NCBI RefSeq assembly: GCF_027595985.1
Contig: NC_073305.1
Coordinates: forward strand, 173,401,209-173,465,208
Reading direction: 5' to 3'
Length of the DNA: 64,000 bases
Source of the DNA: Sorex araneus
Lineage: Eukaryota; Chordata; Mammalia; Eulipotyphla; Soricidae
Shown: piece after piece, positions 20,395-32,657 of the stretch
Numbering within the stretch: position 1 is the stretch's first letter
Layout of the letters: each line of letters begins with the position of its first letter
Position numbers and translations under genes: made by a program
The notes under the pieces: model-generated
What the model saw: the letters and a program-made list of their open reading frames with translations, nothing else
Databases searched by the model: none
What the model was told of the DNA's origin: nothing

Positions 20395-20580
20395 CCGGAA
20401 GGGCGTTTGCCTTGCATGCGGCCGACCCGAGTTCAATTCCCAGTCCAGCATCCCATATGGTCCCCTGAGCACTGCCAGGGGTGATTCCTGAGTGCAGAGC
20501 CAGGAGTAACCTCTGTGCATTGCCGGGTGTAACCCAAAAAGCAAAAACAAAACAAACAAACAAACAAACAAACAAAACCC
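20395..20580 (+). mobile_element. SOR-A SINE, 5' truncated, with target duplication
   Basis: Starts inside the head (ccggaagggcgtttgcc) and ends in (CAAA)n. The 15-base duplication aaattgcctgtagta at 20380-20394 and 20581-20595 shows the truncation happened at insertion. Confidence 0.93.
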
Positions 20581-20599
20581 AAATTGCCTGTAGTAGAAC

Positions 20600-20639
20600 A
20601 CCACCACCACCACCACCACCACCACCACCACCCCCCCCA
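20600..20639. repeat. (CAC)n microsatellite with C-run
   Basis: About eleven CAC units followed by a run of C residues. A proline-coding look in one frame is an artefact of the repeat. Confidence 0.95.
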
Positions 20640-22409
20640 CCGCCCAGGCCCTCTCCAGCACTGGGCCTGGTGTGGCAATCACTGAGGCTTCTCCTGAGGA
20701 TTGAGCTGCTGTGTAGACAGATCCTGCATCCCCCAGAGGGGAATGTGTTCTCCGGGGCAGAATTCACCACAAAACTTCGTTCGGTGGGTGGGGTTGGCCC
20801 TAGGGAAACCGGCAGCTGCAAAGGAGTGATAGGAGCAGATGATCATGGTGCTCTCCTGGTGCTCTGTGAGACCCCAGTGGAGAAACAGTTCTGCTGGGGA
20901 GTCAGTGTTCAGGAAAGGCATCTGGGGTTACCTGGGGAAGACAGGGGTCCAGGCAGAGCCCCAGCACGGAGAAGGCATGGGGAAGTACAGCTCGTGTGTG
21001 AGGGGACCCCAAGCCACTATGACTTTAGAGCAAGTGGCAGCTGGGTGGAAAGGAGTGACACTGTAGACCCGCTGTGTGCAAGGCAGTGACAGGGGAGACA
21101 CCACACCACAGTCCAGCAATGGAACTTTTGAGCATTGTATGAGGAAATAGAAATGTGTGCACATGTTTACATGAATATTCATATGGATTTATTCACAGTA
21201 GCCAACGTTTTGAATTAGTCCAAATGGACTTGGATACTGAATGATTGGCTAAGTGGTGGTAGACATACACACACATATACATGTAAGATACATACACACA
21301 CATATAACCCATGCACACATGTGAGTATCTGTGTATACAAACAAGAGCTCAGTATCTGGTATGATAATGATGATGCATTACATGCTAGAGAAACTTTGGA
21401 AATGAGAACATTTTCTTTACAATTCAAGGGAAATGATCATTGCTGCTTGAATTCTCATTCCATATACCTATTTTCTGAACACCAATCATTTGAACTATAC
21501 CCTCCTATTTGAAACCAGAATATCAATCCTAGCTTTCAAAGATTTTCAAAGTAAAGCTTTTCATTAGTGTTCCTTTCAAAGTGACTTTTCCCATCTGTTG
21601 TGCTTTAGCTGGAATTGTGTGTGTCAAAACACAGAGTGGAAATAGTCAATTATGAGTCAAGTAACTTGATGCTAAGTTTAAAGATTATTGAAGTGTGAAA
21701 TAATTCTCAAGCCTCAGATACCATGCTGAGTTACAGAATGCCTGGAATAGCTCCTAATCTGGGAAGATTTCAAGCTAAGGAAGGCCAAGGGGAAGAGGCT
21801 TTGATATTACAAAATGATTTATTTTAATTCTCTGCAATATTATGGCTCATTAAATTTTTCCAAGAAGAGAACAGGGAATAAAAACTTTCTTTATAAATAT
21901 GCAGTGAGTAATCACCCTCTCCTCAACTTTTCCACAGTCTTCTCCCTTTAATTCTCACTCTCCATACATCCTTCATATCTTGTGTATTGTATTTTTTATA
22001 TCTGTAATTTTTGTCAACTTTATAAGAATACCACTCTTAACAAAGAACATTGTCACTTGGTATGTAACAGACATCTTGGTGTTATTTAGTTTGGTGTTAT
22101 TTAGCTTTCTCTTAACCCTTATTTATAACCCGTATGGCATCCCACCAATGATGTGGACAAGACAGAGGCTTGACATCACAAATTTCCCAGCTTCCTTATC
22201 CAATCCCATTTATCACTCCACAGATGGCAATCAAATGAAAATTATGAACTCAAGCTTGTTAAGACATTAACTTTGTCTTAAGACCAAGTATTCTCTCTCC
22301 TCAAATGTGTTAGAGGAAAATAAGCAACATGAAACACAGGCAATGACCATAAATGGTAGGTAAATATACCTATGTGAAGACAAATATGTTCCACTTATAA
22401 TTTTATTTT
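20640..22409. other. Mostly unique sequence with an old L1 remnant
   Basis: 20640-21130 is moderately GC-rich without recognised repeats or splice-bounded exons. About 21150-21275 resembles a decayed L1 ORF2 C-terminal region on plus (attcacagtagccaacg ... gattggctaagtggtgg). The rest is AT-rich and unassigned. Confidence 0.4.
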
Positions 22410-22590
22410 ATTCTTGCTTTTTTTTTTTATTTTGGGACCACACCTGGCAGGGCTTACTCCAGGCTTTATGTTCAGGGCTAACTCTTGGCAGCCTTGGGGC
22501 ACCACATAAGGTGCCAAGGACTGAATCCCTCTGAACCATGTGCAAGGAAACCACCTTAGCTAATGTGCGACCTCTCAGGACCACCCCCCC
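22410..22590 (-). mobile_element. Divergent tRNA-SINE, minus
   Basis: A poly(T) stretch, then ttttgggaccacacctggca, ggcttactccaggc and a decayed head (cttagctaatgtgcgacctc). Confidence 0.7.
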
Positions 22591-23172
22591 ATACACACAC
22601 ACGTATCATTTTAAATGACAAAATTCTAACTGAAGATACCTACTTATTATAGGAGTCTAAGCAGGGAATAAAAGTAGAATAAGCACTAAAACCAAGAAAT
22701 GATGGTCCTTTTTTTGTAAACATATATTGACATTTACTCAAAATCTGTGGCAGGGAATAGTCAATGTAGGATAGAAAAAGCTTCATAATACTTCAGTTCC
22801 ACACCTATATTTACTTAAATTGTTTAACGATTCTTATGGATGTTTGGTTTAATCTTAAAAACACATATCTAGATATTTAGAACAACACAAATATAGATAT
22901 TCTAATATGTCTAGAAGTTGATTTTTTTCATTTACTTATCACAATTGTCTGTAGTTGTGAAATTTCATTACACCTCCTGCGAGGACAAATAATTATTATC
23001 CCTTACATTCAGATATTTTAAAGTGGTGAAAAGGAGGCTTATGTTGCTCAAAGTTCTACCACTGACAAGTTATGGAGCTGGGATATATTTTTCATTTTTG
23101 CAAGTATCTTACAATGAATAGCTAGTATGCTATATAAGTATAGATGTAATGACAATTATTGATGTCATTATA
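22591..23172. other. No gene or repeat recognised
   Basis: AT-rich; a short (CA)-rich tract near 22592-22604 belongs to the SINE flank. Nothing else seen. Confidence 0.4.
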
Positions 23173-23246
23173 GGGTCCTGAGAGATAGTATAGTGGGTAC
23201 GGTGCTTGCCTTGCCTGCAGCCAACCCAGTTCAATCCCCAGCATGT
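23173..23246 (+). mobile_element. tRNA-SINE head fragment
   Basis: gggtcctgagagatagtata ... gcttgccttgcctgcagcc and a B-box-like cagttcaatccccagcatg, then abrupt change to unrelated sequence. Confidence 0.65.
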
Positions 23247-23560
23247 AAAAGTAAAGCCAAATGAATCAAGCATACCGCAAGATTCACAGCAGACTATCAA
23301 ACGAAACTCTGTGAGCCAGAAGAATATGGAGGGACATAGTACAAAAGCTTAATAAATGAACACCTGACCAAGACTCTCAATCCGGCTAGATTATTACTCA
23401 GATTTGAAGGAACAATACAAAACTTCATGGACAGGCAACAAATTTGGGAATTCACAGCCTAAACACTACTGTTGCAAGAAGCATTAGGAGTTTCTGTAAA
23501 GGGAAGGACAAACTTCCAAACATGTAGCATTGATTCTCCTTTCCCAGCTCAGTAGTCAGA
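23247..23560 (+). mobile_element. Probable LINE-derived fragment (L1/HAL1-like)
   Basis: Segments such as gaaactctgtgagccagaag, ttactcagatttgaaggaac and aacactactgttgcaag recall a common L1/HAL1-related sequence. The match is from memory; the exact family is uncertain. Confidence 0.4.
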
Positions 23561-24585
23561 AGACTACTTTTCAGTCTCTAAGCAGGTAACGATTTATTTA
23601 TATCTCGTTTCTTCAAATGAATGTCAGCCAATGTGACGTATGTGAAGCAGATGAGAGACAGGTAGATATTTATTCTAAATAAAAGGCATTGGTTTGGACC
23701 TAAACCAATAGCATGAACAAATATGCACTTAATGTTGAATAGAAAATAATACAAAACTTAAATACCAGCTTAGAATTAGAATAGTGTTTACAATTAGGCA
23801 GGGGAGAATTTGGCAGGATCAAAAGAGAGTGTAAGATGGTAATACTAAATTTTAAAAATCTTAAATTTTTCTTAAGTTTTGGTTACATTGGGGCTATGTT
23901 CTGCATAGTACTTTGATTGAATATATTCAATTGTTACTATTAACATATTAATAAAAATTGTATTAATAAAATTAATATATTACTATTATAGACAATCATT
24001 TTATATCTCTGAAGTATTTTTCACTATGAGATAGGCCATACATGTGATGGCATACATAGATTTGGCTCATGCAATTTTTTTTAATTCACCAAAATTTAAT
24101 TGTTTTGTGCTCCTTACTGACTTATGCTCTTAAACCAGGACTATCAAATTTTGCTTTCCAAGTTTTTTTCCTTCACTACAATACTTCATATTCCAGAACA
24201 AATTACTACTTTAAAACAAAAACCATTTTAGTTTTTCTTAAAAGCAGAGATACTGTTGCATTTTTTATCACTAGTGCTCCTAAAATAATCTCACCAACTC
24301 ATATTGCAGCTTTTAACTAAAGTAACTATCTTCCATTTCTTAGAAAAACTTTGAGTGTGTATAATTGATGACAGCATTTGAACAGGTAAATAAAGTTCAT
24401 AAGTAGACACAGCTCATTTTATGACATACTTGAACAATATTTTCTTGCTCACGGCATTGCCTGGAATTCTGCTTACTCCTGTAGTGCTGACTGTTATAAT
24501 AAATATATACTTTCCTACTCTTTACCAGTGAGAATTGGCAGTGGCAAACTCTCTGGGAGTTTTATGGTCCTTGGGAGTTTGGGAG
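23561..24585. other. No gene or repeat recognised
   Basis: AT-rich, unassigned. Confidence 0.35.
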
Positions 24586-25150
24586 TCTGACTGCAAAAAA
24601 ATTCCTACATCTTTTTGGGAGCAAGGCTTCATTAGTTTTTGACATTTTTGTTGATAAGAAGTCAGATATTGGTCTATTTGTGATTTTTTTGTACACTGTA
24701 TTTTTTAACCCTTGAGTTGCTTTTAAAATTATATCTTTACTCTTTCTATAATTGTACCCCCATATGTAGACCATAATTTAATTGCTATTTATTTTGATCA
24801 TTTAGCATTCAGTATATGCCTTCAATTTCATAAATTTTGATTTTTAGAAAACTCTCATTTGGCATCACTTCAGATATAGGTTTATAGGACGTGCAGAATA
24901 GTGTTTCTGAGGTATTTACTCAAAACTTGACTTTTGGGATTTCTGTGAGATACAGATTGAGATTATTTCCATTTAGCATTACTGTTAACATCTATTTCAT
25001 ACATTTTATTTTTCATTTTGCCTTCCCAAGCTCTAGATAAATTATTCAGTACTACTTCTCAAAGCCATCTATCAACCATATCTTTTTGAAGTGTATCCTG
25101 TTTTGGGATATTTCCAAGGTCATATTTTTTATTCCCAAGATTTGAAATTG
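24586..25150 (-). mobile_element. Possible ancient L1/HAL1-like sequence
   Basis: The block ttgataagaagtcagatatt ... gttgcttttaaaattatatc followed by a T-rich stretch resembles old antisense L1M/HAL1 sequence. A 70-codon minus frame here (24562-24774) is treated as a by-product. Confidence 0.35.
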
Positions 25151-26360
25151 ATTCTTTTTTTATATTTACAAGCATAAATATATTTAAATTCATGAATCAT
25201 TATTCCTTTTGATTTTATAATTTGTAATTCTTATTAAAAGGTTATAATCTTGTTTCCATCAATGGAAACTATAGCCACAGGTTTCATCTCTAATTTCCAC
25301 TGTCTTTTGCTTTGCTTTTGTTTTCTTTCAGGAATACTTAAACTCTGAATGGGCCACACTTCTTTAATTATTAAAACAAATTTTCATTTGTAACAAATTT
25401 TAAGGGCATTACAGCCCAGGGTCTGAGGGGGGGACACAGCTGATTGTCAGGTGACAGGGCACAGGCATTTTTCATTCTTGAAGGGCAGCAGATCTCAAGG
25501 TTCCTAAAGAGATGAGCTGCAAAGATTTGTAACCAAACACTATATAAGAGAACTTTGAGCTTCAGGTCTAGCCAGAAGTATCCAGCACTGGGCTGCAACT
25601 GAAACCAGAGCCCCCAAACACAATTTAAAAATCCTCAACCCAGTTCTAAAGGAACTTTTTAACAAGCTGTTCCTAGGTGAGGAAGCACCAAGAAGATACC
25701 TGCCTTCACCACTACTCTCCCAAGCTTGGGTCAGAAATTTCAACCTGCCTGAACATCAGAAACTGTGTTATGACCGAATGACACAATTATTAGACTGAGC
25801 AAGAATGCTCAGCCTGAAACATGTGTTCCTATCCAAAGCCCCCTCCTCCAGTTCACGATGCAGAAAGGAACATTTTACTTCCTACTTTACCCAACAAGTT
25901 TTGTCTGTTAAATAGCCAGTTGGATTGGAATAGAGATAACTGATGGCTTAGAATTAAGAAGCTGGTTATTCAGAACTAAATAAAAAGAAGTGGCATAGCA
26001 TATTTGTTGAAACAATCTCCATGATATTAATCCTATGATAAATATATAGAATTATATATATAATATTTTGGCAAGATATGAAAGCCGTTATCTGCAAACC
26101 TGGAAATGTAATCAGGGCCAGCCTGATTCCACCTGAGACACTTTCTTGCTCTGTCTGAACTACAGGGTCTTTCCTAGTGAGTCCACCTCCCCCCTCACTC
26201 CCCACCCCCATCCATCTGGTGCCTTCTTTCCCTGTGTGAATGTTACACAATTTGCAATCCTAAGATTATTATTGGAGGTCCTGTGCAGCTGATAAGACAA
26301 GAAAGCGGCCACAGAGAATCAGGTATGGATGACTCATTTCTTTGGGCCTCTCTTGGTTCT
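25151..26360. other. No gene recognised
   Basis: Includes a TATA-like cactatataagagaac at about 25538 but no other LTR or promoter evidence. No splice-bounded exon was found. Confidence 0.35.
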
Positions 26361-26531
26361 TGGGGGAGGGTTCTAGGGGAGAGTTCTAGGGGAGGATAAA
26401 GGGGGGCTATAGGGGAAGGGTTGTGGGGGATTACAGGGGTAGGTTTGAGGGGGAGGGATATAGGGAGAAGGTTTGGGGGGAAGGTTACAGAGGAGGGTTA
26501 TGGGGGAAGGTAAAGGGGAGGTTACAGGGGA
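26361..26531 (+). repeat. G-rich minisatellite
   Basis: Degenerate tandem units of about 12-18 bases built on gggggaggtt(a/t)(c/t)aggg. Many runs of three to six G on the plus strand make it a plausible G-quadruplex former. Confidence 0.85.
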
Positions 26532-26762
26532 GGGGCTGGAGCAATAGCACAGTGGGTAGGGCGTTTGCCTTGCATGCGGCCCACCCGGGTTCAATTCCTC
26601 CATCCCTCTCGGAGAGCCCAGCAAGCTACCGCCTGCACCCAGAGCCTGGCAAGTTACCCGTGGCATATTCGACATGCCAAAAACAGTAACAAGTCTTACA
26701 ATAGAGACGTTACTGGTGCCTGCTTGAGCAAATTGATGAACAATTGATGGCAGTGATACAGA
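26532..26762 (+). mobile_element. SOR-R SINE with a small internal deletion
   Basis: Head ggggctggagcaatagcaca, B box gggttcaattcct and the RTE-like 3' end. About 20 bases are missing from the middle (agctaccgcctgcacc). It abuts the minisatellite. Confidence 0.88.
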
Positions 26763-27697
26763 TTGTTTTTTAATTCGTGAAGCAGAAATTTTTTATTGAA
26801 AGGAATTGAGAGAGAGAGCGAGTGAGAGAGAGAAAGAGACCTTTAACTTTTATATCAGTTCCTCTGCTGCTTGCTCTCTTTGGAGAATTCAGTCTGGCCC
26901 CCACATACTTGGGAAGAAGAGTCTTTCCAGAAGGATCTGAGAAACAGAGTCCTTGACTCTCCACCACCTGGTTTGGCCAAGAGCTGGGACTTGCCTATGT
27001 CCAGTGCCTGTGGGCTCCTGTTTTCAACTCTCAGCCCCATGGATTGGCGCCCTCAGCCTCTAAAGCAAACGGCAACCTGTTTGCCAGCTGTAATCACCCC
27101 AGAGGACCCCAAGTTCCATAGACTCTCTGTGCCCAGCAGTGGCTTCTGCCAGACAGATTCCTGAAACCCTGGCAGCGCCATCCTCCCCTCCCAATATCTT
27201 TAGAAGTCTTGCAACCCGTCCCCTTGAGACCCCCGCTTCCTCCCACTCCACTGCCCTCCCGGGCTCAGACTCCAAGGAGTAACCAGCCAACCACAAAAAG
27301 CAGTTTTCTAGAAAGCTGATCTCAGTCGTTCCCCACATCTCTCCTCCCCTAATTCTGGAATTGCCTTATTATTTTATTTCCTTCTAGTTGTGAATTCCTC
27401 AGTCACAGTATTTTAGCTCAAGTGTCATAAAAGAAGATGCCGGATTTGGCCCTTTTCCAGACCTAACTCATAAGTTATTCCTTCACTCACTCACTGGTCA
27501 AATATTACCATGTTCCTATGATGTGTAAAGTCAAATACTATATTCTGAGAAGATTAAAAAAAAAAAACTAGAAGAGTGTGTTTCAACCTTGATGAAATAA
27601 TCATCTGATAGTGCTTTAGGGATTTTTTTCTTTCTTACCTATTTTATTTTATACTTTAGTGGTACAACTTTATGAGTTCTTTGTGCGATTCCAGAGT
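26763..27697. other. No gene recognised; GA-rich tract
   Basis: A (GA)n-rich stretch at about 26806-26838 is followed by about 500 bases of moderate GC content without recognised exons. Confidence 0.35.
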
Positions 27698-29028
27698 TGA
27701 AATTGATTAGATAACAAAATTCCAATATTAAAAATCAATAGCACTGCGCTGTCACACTGTCGTCCACTTGCTCGAGTGGGCACCGGTAACATCTCCGTTG
27801 TAAGACTTGTTGTTACTGTTTTTGGCATATCGAATACACCACGGGTAGCTTGCCAGGCTCTGCCGGGTGGGCAGGGTACTCTTGGTAGCTTGCCGGGCTC
27901 TCCGAGAAGGATGGAGAAATCAAACCTGAGTCAGCAGTATGCAAGGCAAACACCCTACCCACTGTGCTATTGCTCCAGCCGCATAAAAATCAATAGGTAT
28001 TTAAAAATCCATTTTTTAATGTAAAAATTGTTATGTCTCATCCTGGGGCTGTTAAGTCTTTGTCTGAGAATGCCAAAGCTGTTTGCTGCTAGTTGAGTCT
28101 TCTGTATTCTTGTTGATTTTGTTGCTGTTGGGCTTCCCTGTTACTTTCTCATCGAAGCGGCTGTGCTCCTACGGGAATTTCAGTCTGGAGGAAGTAGGAG
28201 GCGTCCAGAGATTTCAGGATCTGTGGTCTGGGCCGATGAGTTGACATGACAGCATCTATGGGAAGTGGGCATGGATCCTGGGGGGTCTCTAGAAGTGGGG
28301 TGGAGTGGGCGTGGCTTTGGGGGAAGTTCACCACCCCAACTCTGAAAAACAAGCGTTCTCAGCCTGGGCACCAGTGTGCCTGAAAGTATCTGCCATTTGG
28401 CATCTTTGCAGAGAATATTCTCGATTCAGAATATTCAGTGGAGTGGCTGCAGGCTGGGGCTGCAGCTGCCTGGGCTTCAACAGGGTGTGGGTACCGTCTG
28501 CTTCCCAGTTTTTAACAGAGAGACCGGAGTTTCCATGAATGTTAGCTGCTTGGCTTGCATCTCCTCAGAGATTGAATCAGGAATCCATAGCGCAGGACCA
28601 GTAGATGAGTCATACACATATTCCAAGAGTACCACACCACATTTAATAAGTAGTAGGCAACCAATTCTTAGAGGATAATATATATATTTACATATATATG
28701 TGTATATAAATGTAAAAGCACACAAGGCTCACTCTTTAACAACATGTGAGTGATCTCTTATAGAAGGGCTTAATGGCCCCTGTTGAAACAGTACAATCCT
28801 CACACTCTTTCCTCTAAGAATACTTTTTTGTAGCATTTTCAGTGCTTTTTCATAACAAGCAATACAACATATATTATTTCAGTTCTGTTTTGGGACAAAG
28901 GTTTGGGTTTGGGATGGTGACATCTGAAATATGGCGATGAGAAGGGATAATGGTGGTGGATTGGTGTTTGAATATGAAATGTAATCAAATATTCTGAACC
29001 ACCTTATAAAATAAAAATATTAAAAAAA
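27698..29028 (+). repeat. Interspersed repeat family X, copy 3, with A-rich end
   Basis: Matches copy 1 over 27698-28620 and continues to ataaaatattaaaaaaac at 29028. The last 180 bases also match 40892-41071 (cataacaagcaatgc-type start, ggtggattggtgtttgaata). A SOR-R SINE interrupts it at 27745-27980. Confidence 0.6.
27745..27980 (-). mobile_element. SOR-R SINE, minus, inside family X
   Basis: Minus copy from gcgctgtcacactgtc to ctattgctccagccgc. Flanking aaaaatcaatag (27731-27742) and aaaaatcaatag (27984-27995) is a 12-base target duplication. Confidence 0.9.
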
Positions 29029-29050
29029 CACACACACACACACACACACA
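29029..29050. repeat. (CA)n microsatellite
   Basis: Eleven CA units directly after the A-rich end of family X copy 3. Confidence 0.95.
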
Positions 29051-30090
29051 GCCGCAGCTCAGCTCTCTGCTACTCTTTAAAAAGCAGATTTCCCCAAGCT
29101 CACTCTCAGAGGTTCTCCTTTGATCACCTGGGGACAGACACAGAGCATCAGGAATTCTTACAATTTTTAATCATTACAATTTTGGTAGTCTGGTGCAATG
29201 TTCATAGCATTTACGGTTGCGGTGTCCACAGTTACTGCGCCTCAGCACCACCAAAGTGTCCACGGCTGTCCTGTCACTTGTAAGGCTTCTAAACTAGAAG
29301 CACGAGGGTTTTGTTTTGTTCTGAGGCCACATTGGGGTTCCTTTTAACTCCCAGCACTCTTCCCTCTCCAACCGCGCCCGGAGACGCTTTAAAACTCCCT
29401 GAGTGACACCAGTGCAGCTAGGATTCAGAACCAAAAGGAGAAATGAGCATGCATTTTGGATGAACACTCCAAGGCAAGGATGTCCGCGAAGAATCTGAGT
29501 GTTCTAGGATGCGTGTCTTTGCAGGGCATCTGGTCTCTGCTCCACCTGGCCAGAGTCAGCCTCAGGCCAGGTAAACGATGTCTCAGTAGCTGAGGCGTGG
29601 AAAGAGACAGTAGATTCCCAGGCGGGCACTGCCGGTGCACTGGCCCCCAGGGAAGCTGGTGCTGCTACAGTTTCCAAATGTAGGTTGCTTCGAAAGGGAT
29701 AATTTAGAGACAAGACTGGATCTCTCTGGGGTGTTAATTGCTAAGTGAGGGCAACAGCTTTTCACTTCAAGGAAGAAGATTGTAATTCTGCACGAGTGGT
29801 GGACAGTTTGCCCAGATAATAAGTGGGAAGGAACCTCGGGCATTACTTATACTGCAAGTCTTTCTGTGATGGGCAGGGAATGAATCCTACGCCTTTTGCA
29901 CGAAGGAATTCCAGGCGCAGGGTCCTTTCTCCACTCTCACGGACCCAGGGAGGGTGTCTCCGTCCGGCTGTGCACACAGCCGGCCTCACGCATCAAAACC
30001 ACAGGGAGGAACGTGACAGCGGGCCTTTCCTAAGGCTGAAACTGTCTACAGACGGATACCCCCGTGCATGGTGCATGCTTTGTTCTGCCT
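29051..30090. other. No gene recognised
   Basis: Mixed sequence rising in GC content toward 30 kb. One acceptor-donor pair (29524-29569) is open but not convincing on its own. Weak SINE-like traces lie near 29200-29350. Confidence 0.35.
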
Positions 30091-30420
30091 ACCTTTTTCC
30101 CCTGGAAAACGCCCTGCAGGCGGCGGCACAGGGAAGAGAGAGCACTGTCTGCTGCAGAAAAGCCAGGGGACGAGGTCGGCCAAGGTGCGGTTTTCGAGTT
30201 CTTCCAGCAGGGGGCGCTGACGGCAAGCGCGTGCGGGCCACGGCGGCCCGGGGACGGTTACGCAACACGGCGGGCTTGGGCCGCCGGTGCTGACGCAGGG
30301 CGGGGTCTGCAACTGAGGCAGATTCGCGGGCCTCGGCGGCCCTTTCCCCTGCAAGGGGGACACCTTCCTCTTCAATCTTCACCCTTCCCAGGAGTCCTGC
30401 AGGCGCTCAGTAGTTCTGAT
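30091..30420. promoter_or_regulatory. CpG-rich island-like block
   Basis: The densest CpG cluster in the window (for example ggcggcccggggacgg and cgcgggcctcggcggcc) in an otherwise CpG-poor landscape. It may be an unmethylated promoter or insulator. No obvious first exon or TATA box is visible on either strand. Confidence 0.6.
30204..30220 (+). promoter_or_regulatory. CTCF-type binding motif
   Basis: CCAGCAGGGGGCGCTGA closely matches the known CTCF core CCASYAGRGGGCGCTR. It sits in the CpG-rich block, as many invariant CTCF sites do. Occupancy cannot be judged from sequence. Confidence 0.75.
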
Positions 30421-30472
30421 TGACAGGCTGCTGCCCAGGGCTGCCAGATGCTTGTGAACCAGGTGGCAGATG

Positions 30473-30475
<3 letters not shown>

Positions 30476-30525
<50 letters not shown>
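30476..30525. repeat. (TG)n microsatellite
   Basis: About 25 uninterrupted TG units; a potential Z-DNA-forming tract. Confidence 0.95.
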
Positions 30526-30865
30526 CTGATTTGGGGTGAAGGGCTGTTGATTTAACCTCCATAATAATATTGTTGGATTGTTGTGGGTCTCCCTTCCTCC
30601 CTTCTGGAGAAGTTGTCATGAGCCTCAGCCGCGCCCGGTGCTGGCCAGGCCAGCGGGTCTGTGCCTGGCCCATGTGTTCTGTCCCTGCATCCCACACCAG
30701 GGGGCCAGCGGGCGCCAGGACCTGGGACCAACTCGCAGGGCGTGAGCTGCAGCCTGTTCCGAAAGGAGCCTTGGGGAGGAAGCCGGCCCTCCTTGGCCGG
30801 ACCGCTCAGAGAACCACAGGAAACACAGTTGTTTTTCTTCTTTGGAAATAGGTTGCATCCTGCTG
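30526..30865. other. GC-rich, no gene recognised
   Basis: Unique-looking sequence between two TG-repeat tracts. Open frames exist on both strands but none is bounded by clear splice sites or a start context. Confidence 0.35.
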
Positions 30866-30870
30866 CTGCT

Positions 30871-30912
<42 letters not shown>

Positions 30913-30999
30913 GGGAGGGCAAGTGTGCTGTTGTGTGTGTGCATGCTTGCTTGCTGGGTGTGTATGTGTCTTCTGGGTGTGTGCACTTGCTGCTGCTGA

Positions 31000-31030
<31 letters not shown>

Positions 31031-31232
31031 GGTGTCAGGTGTGTGTGCTTGCTTTGGGGTGTGTGTATGTACTGGGTGTCAAGGTATGTGTGTATGTTGC
31101 TGGGTGTATGTGTGTGTGCTATGTGCATGTACTGTGTGTGCGCTGCTGTGTGTATGTGTACTGGGTGTATGTGTGTGTGCTGCTGGGTGAGTGTGTGTGT
31201 GTTCTGCTGGGTGTCTGTGTGTATGTTTGCTT

Positions 31233-31265
<33 letters not shown>

Positions 31266-31272
31266 TTCTGTT
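30866..31272. repeat. Compound TG-repeat / minisatellite tract
   Basis: Long (TG)n runs at about 30871-30911, 30999-31027 and 31235-31262, joined by degenerate units such as gtgtgctgctgggtg and tatgtgtactgggtg. A (GC)n step (tgcgcgcgcgc) follows the first run. Several long frames here are repeat artefacts. Confidence 0.9.
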
Positions 31273-31324
31273 TCCTTGGAATGTCTAGATTGTCTTTTAT
31301 AGAGGGTATTGTAAAAAGGAATTA

Positions 31325-31507
31325 GGACTTTGTTGGGTTTGCTTTGTTTTGTTTTGTTGGGACTCCACACCTGGCAGTTTTGGCTCTGTGCCCAGGGACC
31401 ACTCCTGGAGAGATTGGGGATCATTAGTGGGGGAGGGGGCCGGGGAATCAAATTTGGAGCCTCTGAGTACAAGACAAATGTCCAACCTGCTGTACTATCT
31501 CTCCAGC
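31325..31507 (-). mobile_element. Divergent tRNA-SINE, minus
   Basis: Tail side ttgttttgttgggactccac, then gtgcccagggaccactcctg and head end ctgtactatctctccagccc. Confidence 0.8.
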
Positions 31508-32443
31508 CCAGCTAAGGAATTCTTTCTGATAGAAAAATGGGGCTCCCTAAAATAAAAAAAAATTTACTCTCAATGATGATGTAAGGAAACTATGAAAATA
31601 ATTTTTAAAGAAAAATAATAAAAAGGTTAAAACTGAGCATGCCTCATTGAAGACATATTAGAGAATTGGGAAAATATAACTCATGGGGGGAATAGTAGGG
31701 AATAAAATTTACCCATAATCCTTTAAAGTTGCAATGACTTATTTAATCTAGTGTATGTACTGATTGCCTTTTACCAAATATTGTACATATTCTTCTACAA
31801 AATGTTTTAATATCATACATAGTTATAAATCTATTGTTGGACCCAGAACCAATACAGAATTAAGGCACTTGCTTTGCACAAGCCAGGCAGAGCCGTCTGG
31901 AACACAACCTGTCCTGCCCCCACCCTCTGCTCCACCTCCTCACCAAATAAAAATCAATTGTTTTTCATATTTAAGGTGTTGATTTAATTTTCATATACAC
32001 ATATTATTCCCTATATGCAATATATGTGTAGCATAATGATCATGCTAAAGAAGGGCATAAGAGCTATTTCCATTTTGTTATTAATCTATTTCCAAACAAT
32101 TTCTATTGCATCCTTTTGTTACAATGATAGACATCAACAATGATTTTTATACACCGTTGAATTTCTTTAGGAGAACTCTCGGAAGAGAAATTGATCATCA
32201 AATAGCATTCTAAGATTCTAAGATCCTGGGTATGTTTGCAAAGGCTCTTTCAGAAGCACTATGCCAATTTGTACTTCAACCAACAACTATGAGCCAACAT
32301 GCCAGAGTTCTTTTTTATATGCTCTGCCAACTTTATAGATTGCAAACAGTATTTCCTTGTCTAATTGATATTCCTATGCCCTTTTCTCTTGAAGTTCTTA
32401 GAAGTTCTTAAAGGATATTTTCAACAGGTAGAGACTTTGCTCT
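31508..32443. other. No gene recognised
   Basis: AT-rich. A SINE-like trace at about 31862-31945 (aaggcacttgctttgcac) is too decayed to orient. Confidence 0.35.
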
Positions 32444-32456
32444 AAAAATCAAAAAC

Positions 32457-32644
32457 GGGGCCGGAGCGATAGCACAGCGGGTAGGGTGTTTGCCTTGCAC
32501 GCGGCCGACCTGGGTTCGATCCCCGGCATCCCATATGGTCCCCCAAGCACCGCCAGGAGTAATTCCTGAGTGAAAAGCCAGGAGTAACCCCTGTGCATTG
32601 CTGGGTGTGACCCAAAAAGCAAAAAATAAAAAATAAAAATAAAT
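32457..32644 (+). mobile_element. SOR-A SINE with target duplication
   Basis: Complete, near consensus, with an A-rich (AAAAT)n tail. The 13-base duplication aaaaatcaaaaac occurs at 32444-32456 and 32645-32657. Confidence 0.95.
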
Positions 32645-32657
32645 AAAAATCAAAAAC

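Noticed and set aside
20481..21089. 202-codon plus frame with a polyproline run
   Set aside because: It starts inside a SOR-A SINE and the proline run is the (CAC)n/C tract. The remainder has no motif or splice support.
24562..24774. 70-codon minus frame as a gene
   Set aside because: It overlaps sequence resembling ancient L1/HAL1 and has no supporting signals.
27040..27060. Retroviral primer-binding-site-like tggcgccctcag
   Set aside because: No LTR terminus lies next to it and the match to a tRNA 3' end is too short.
30842..31302. Long Cys/Val-rich reading frames in the TG tract
   Set aside because: They are translations of (TG)n repeats in all frames, without start context, splice sites or non-repeat sequence.
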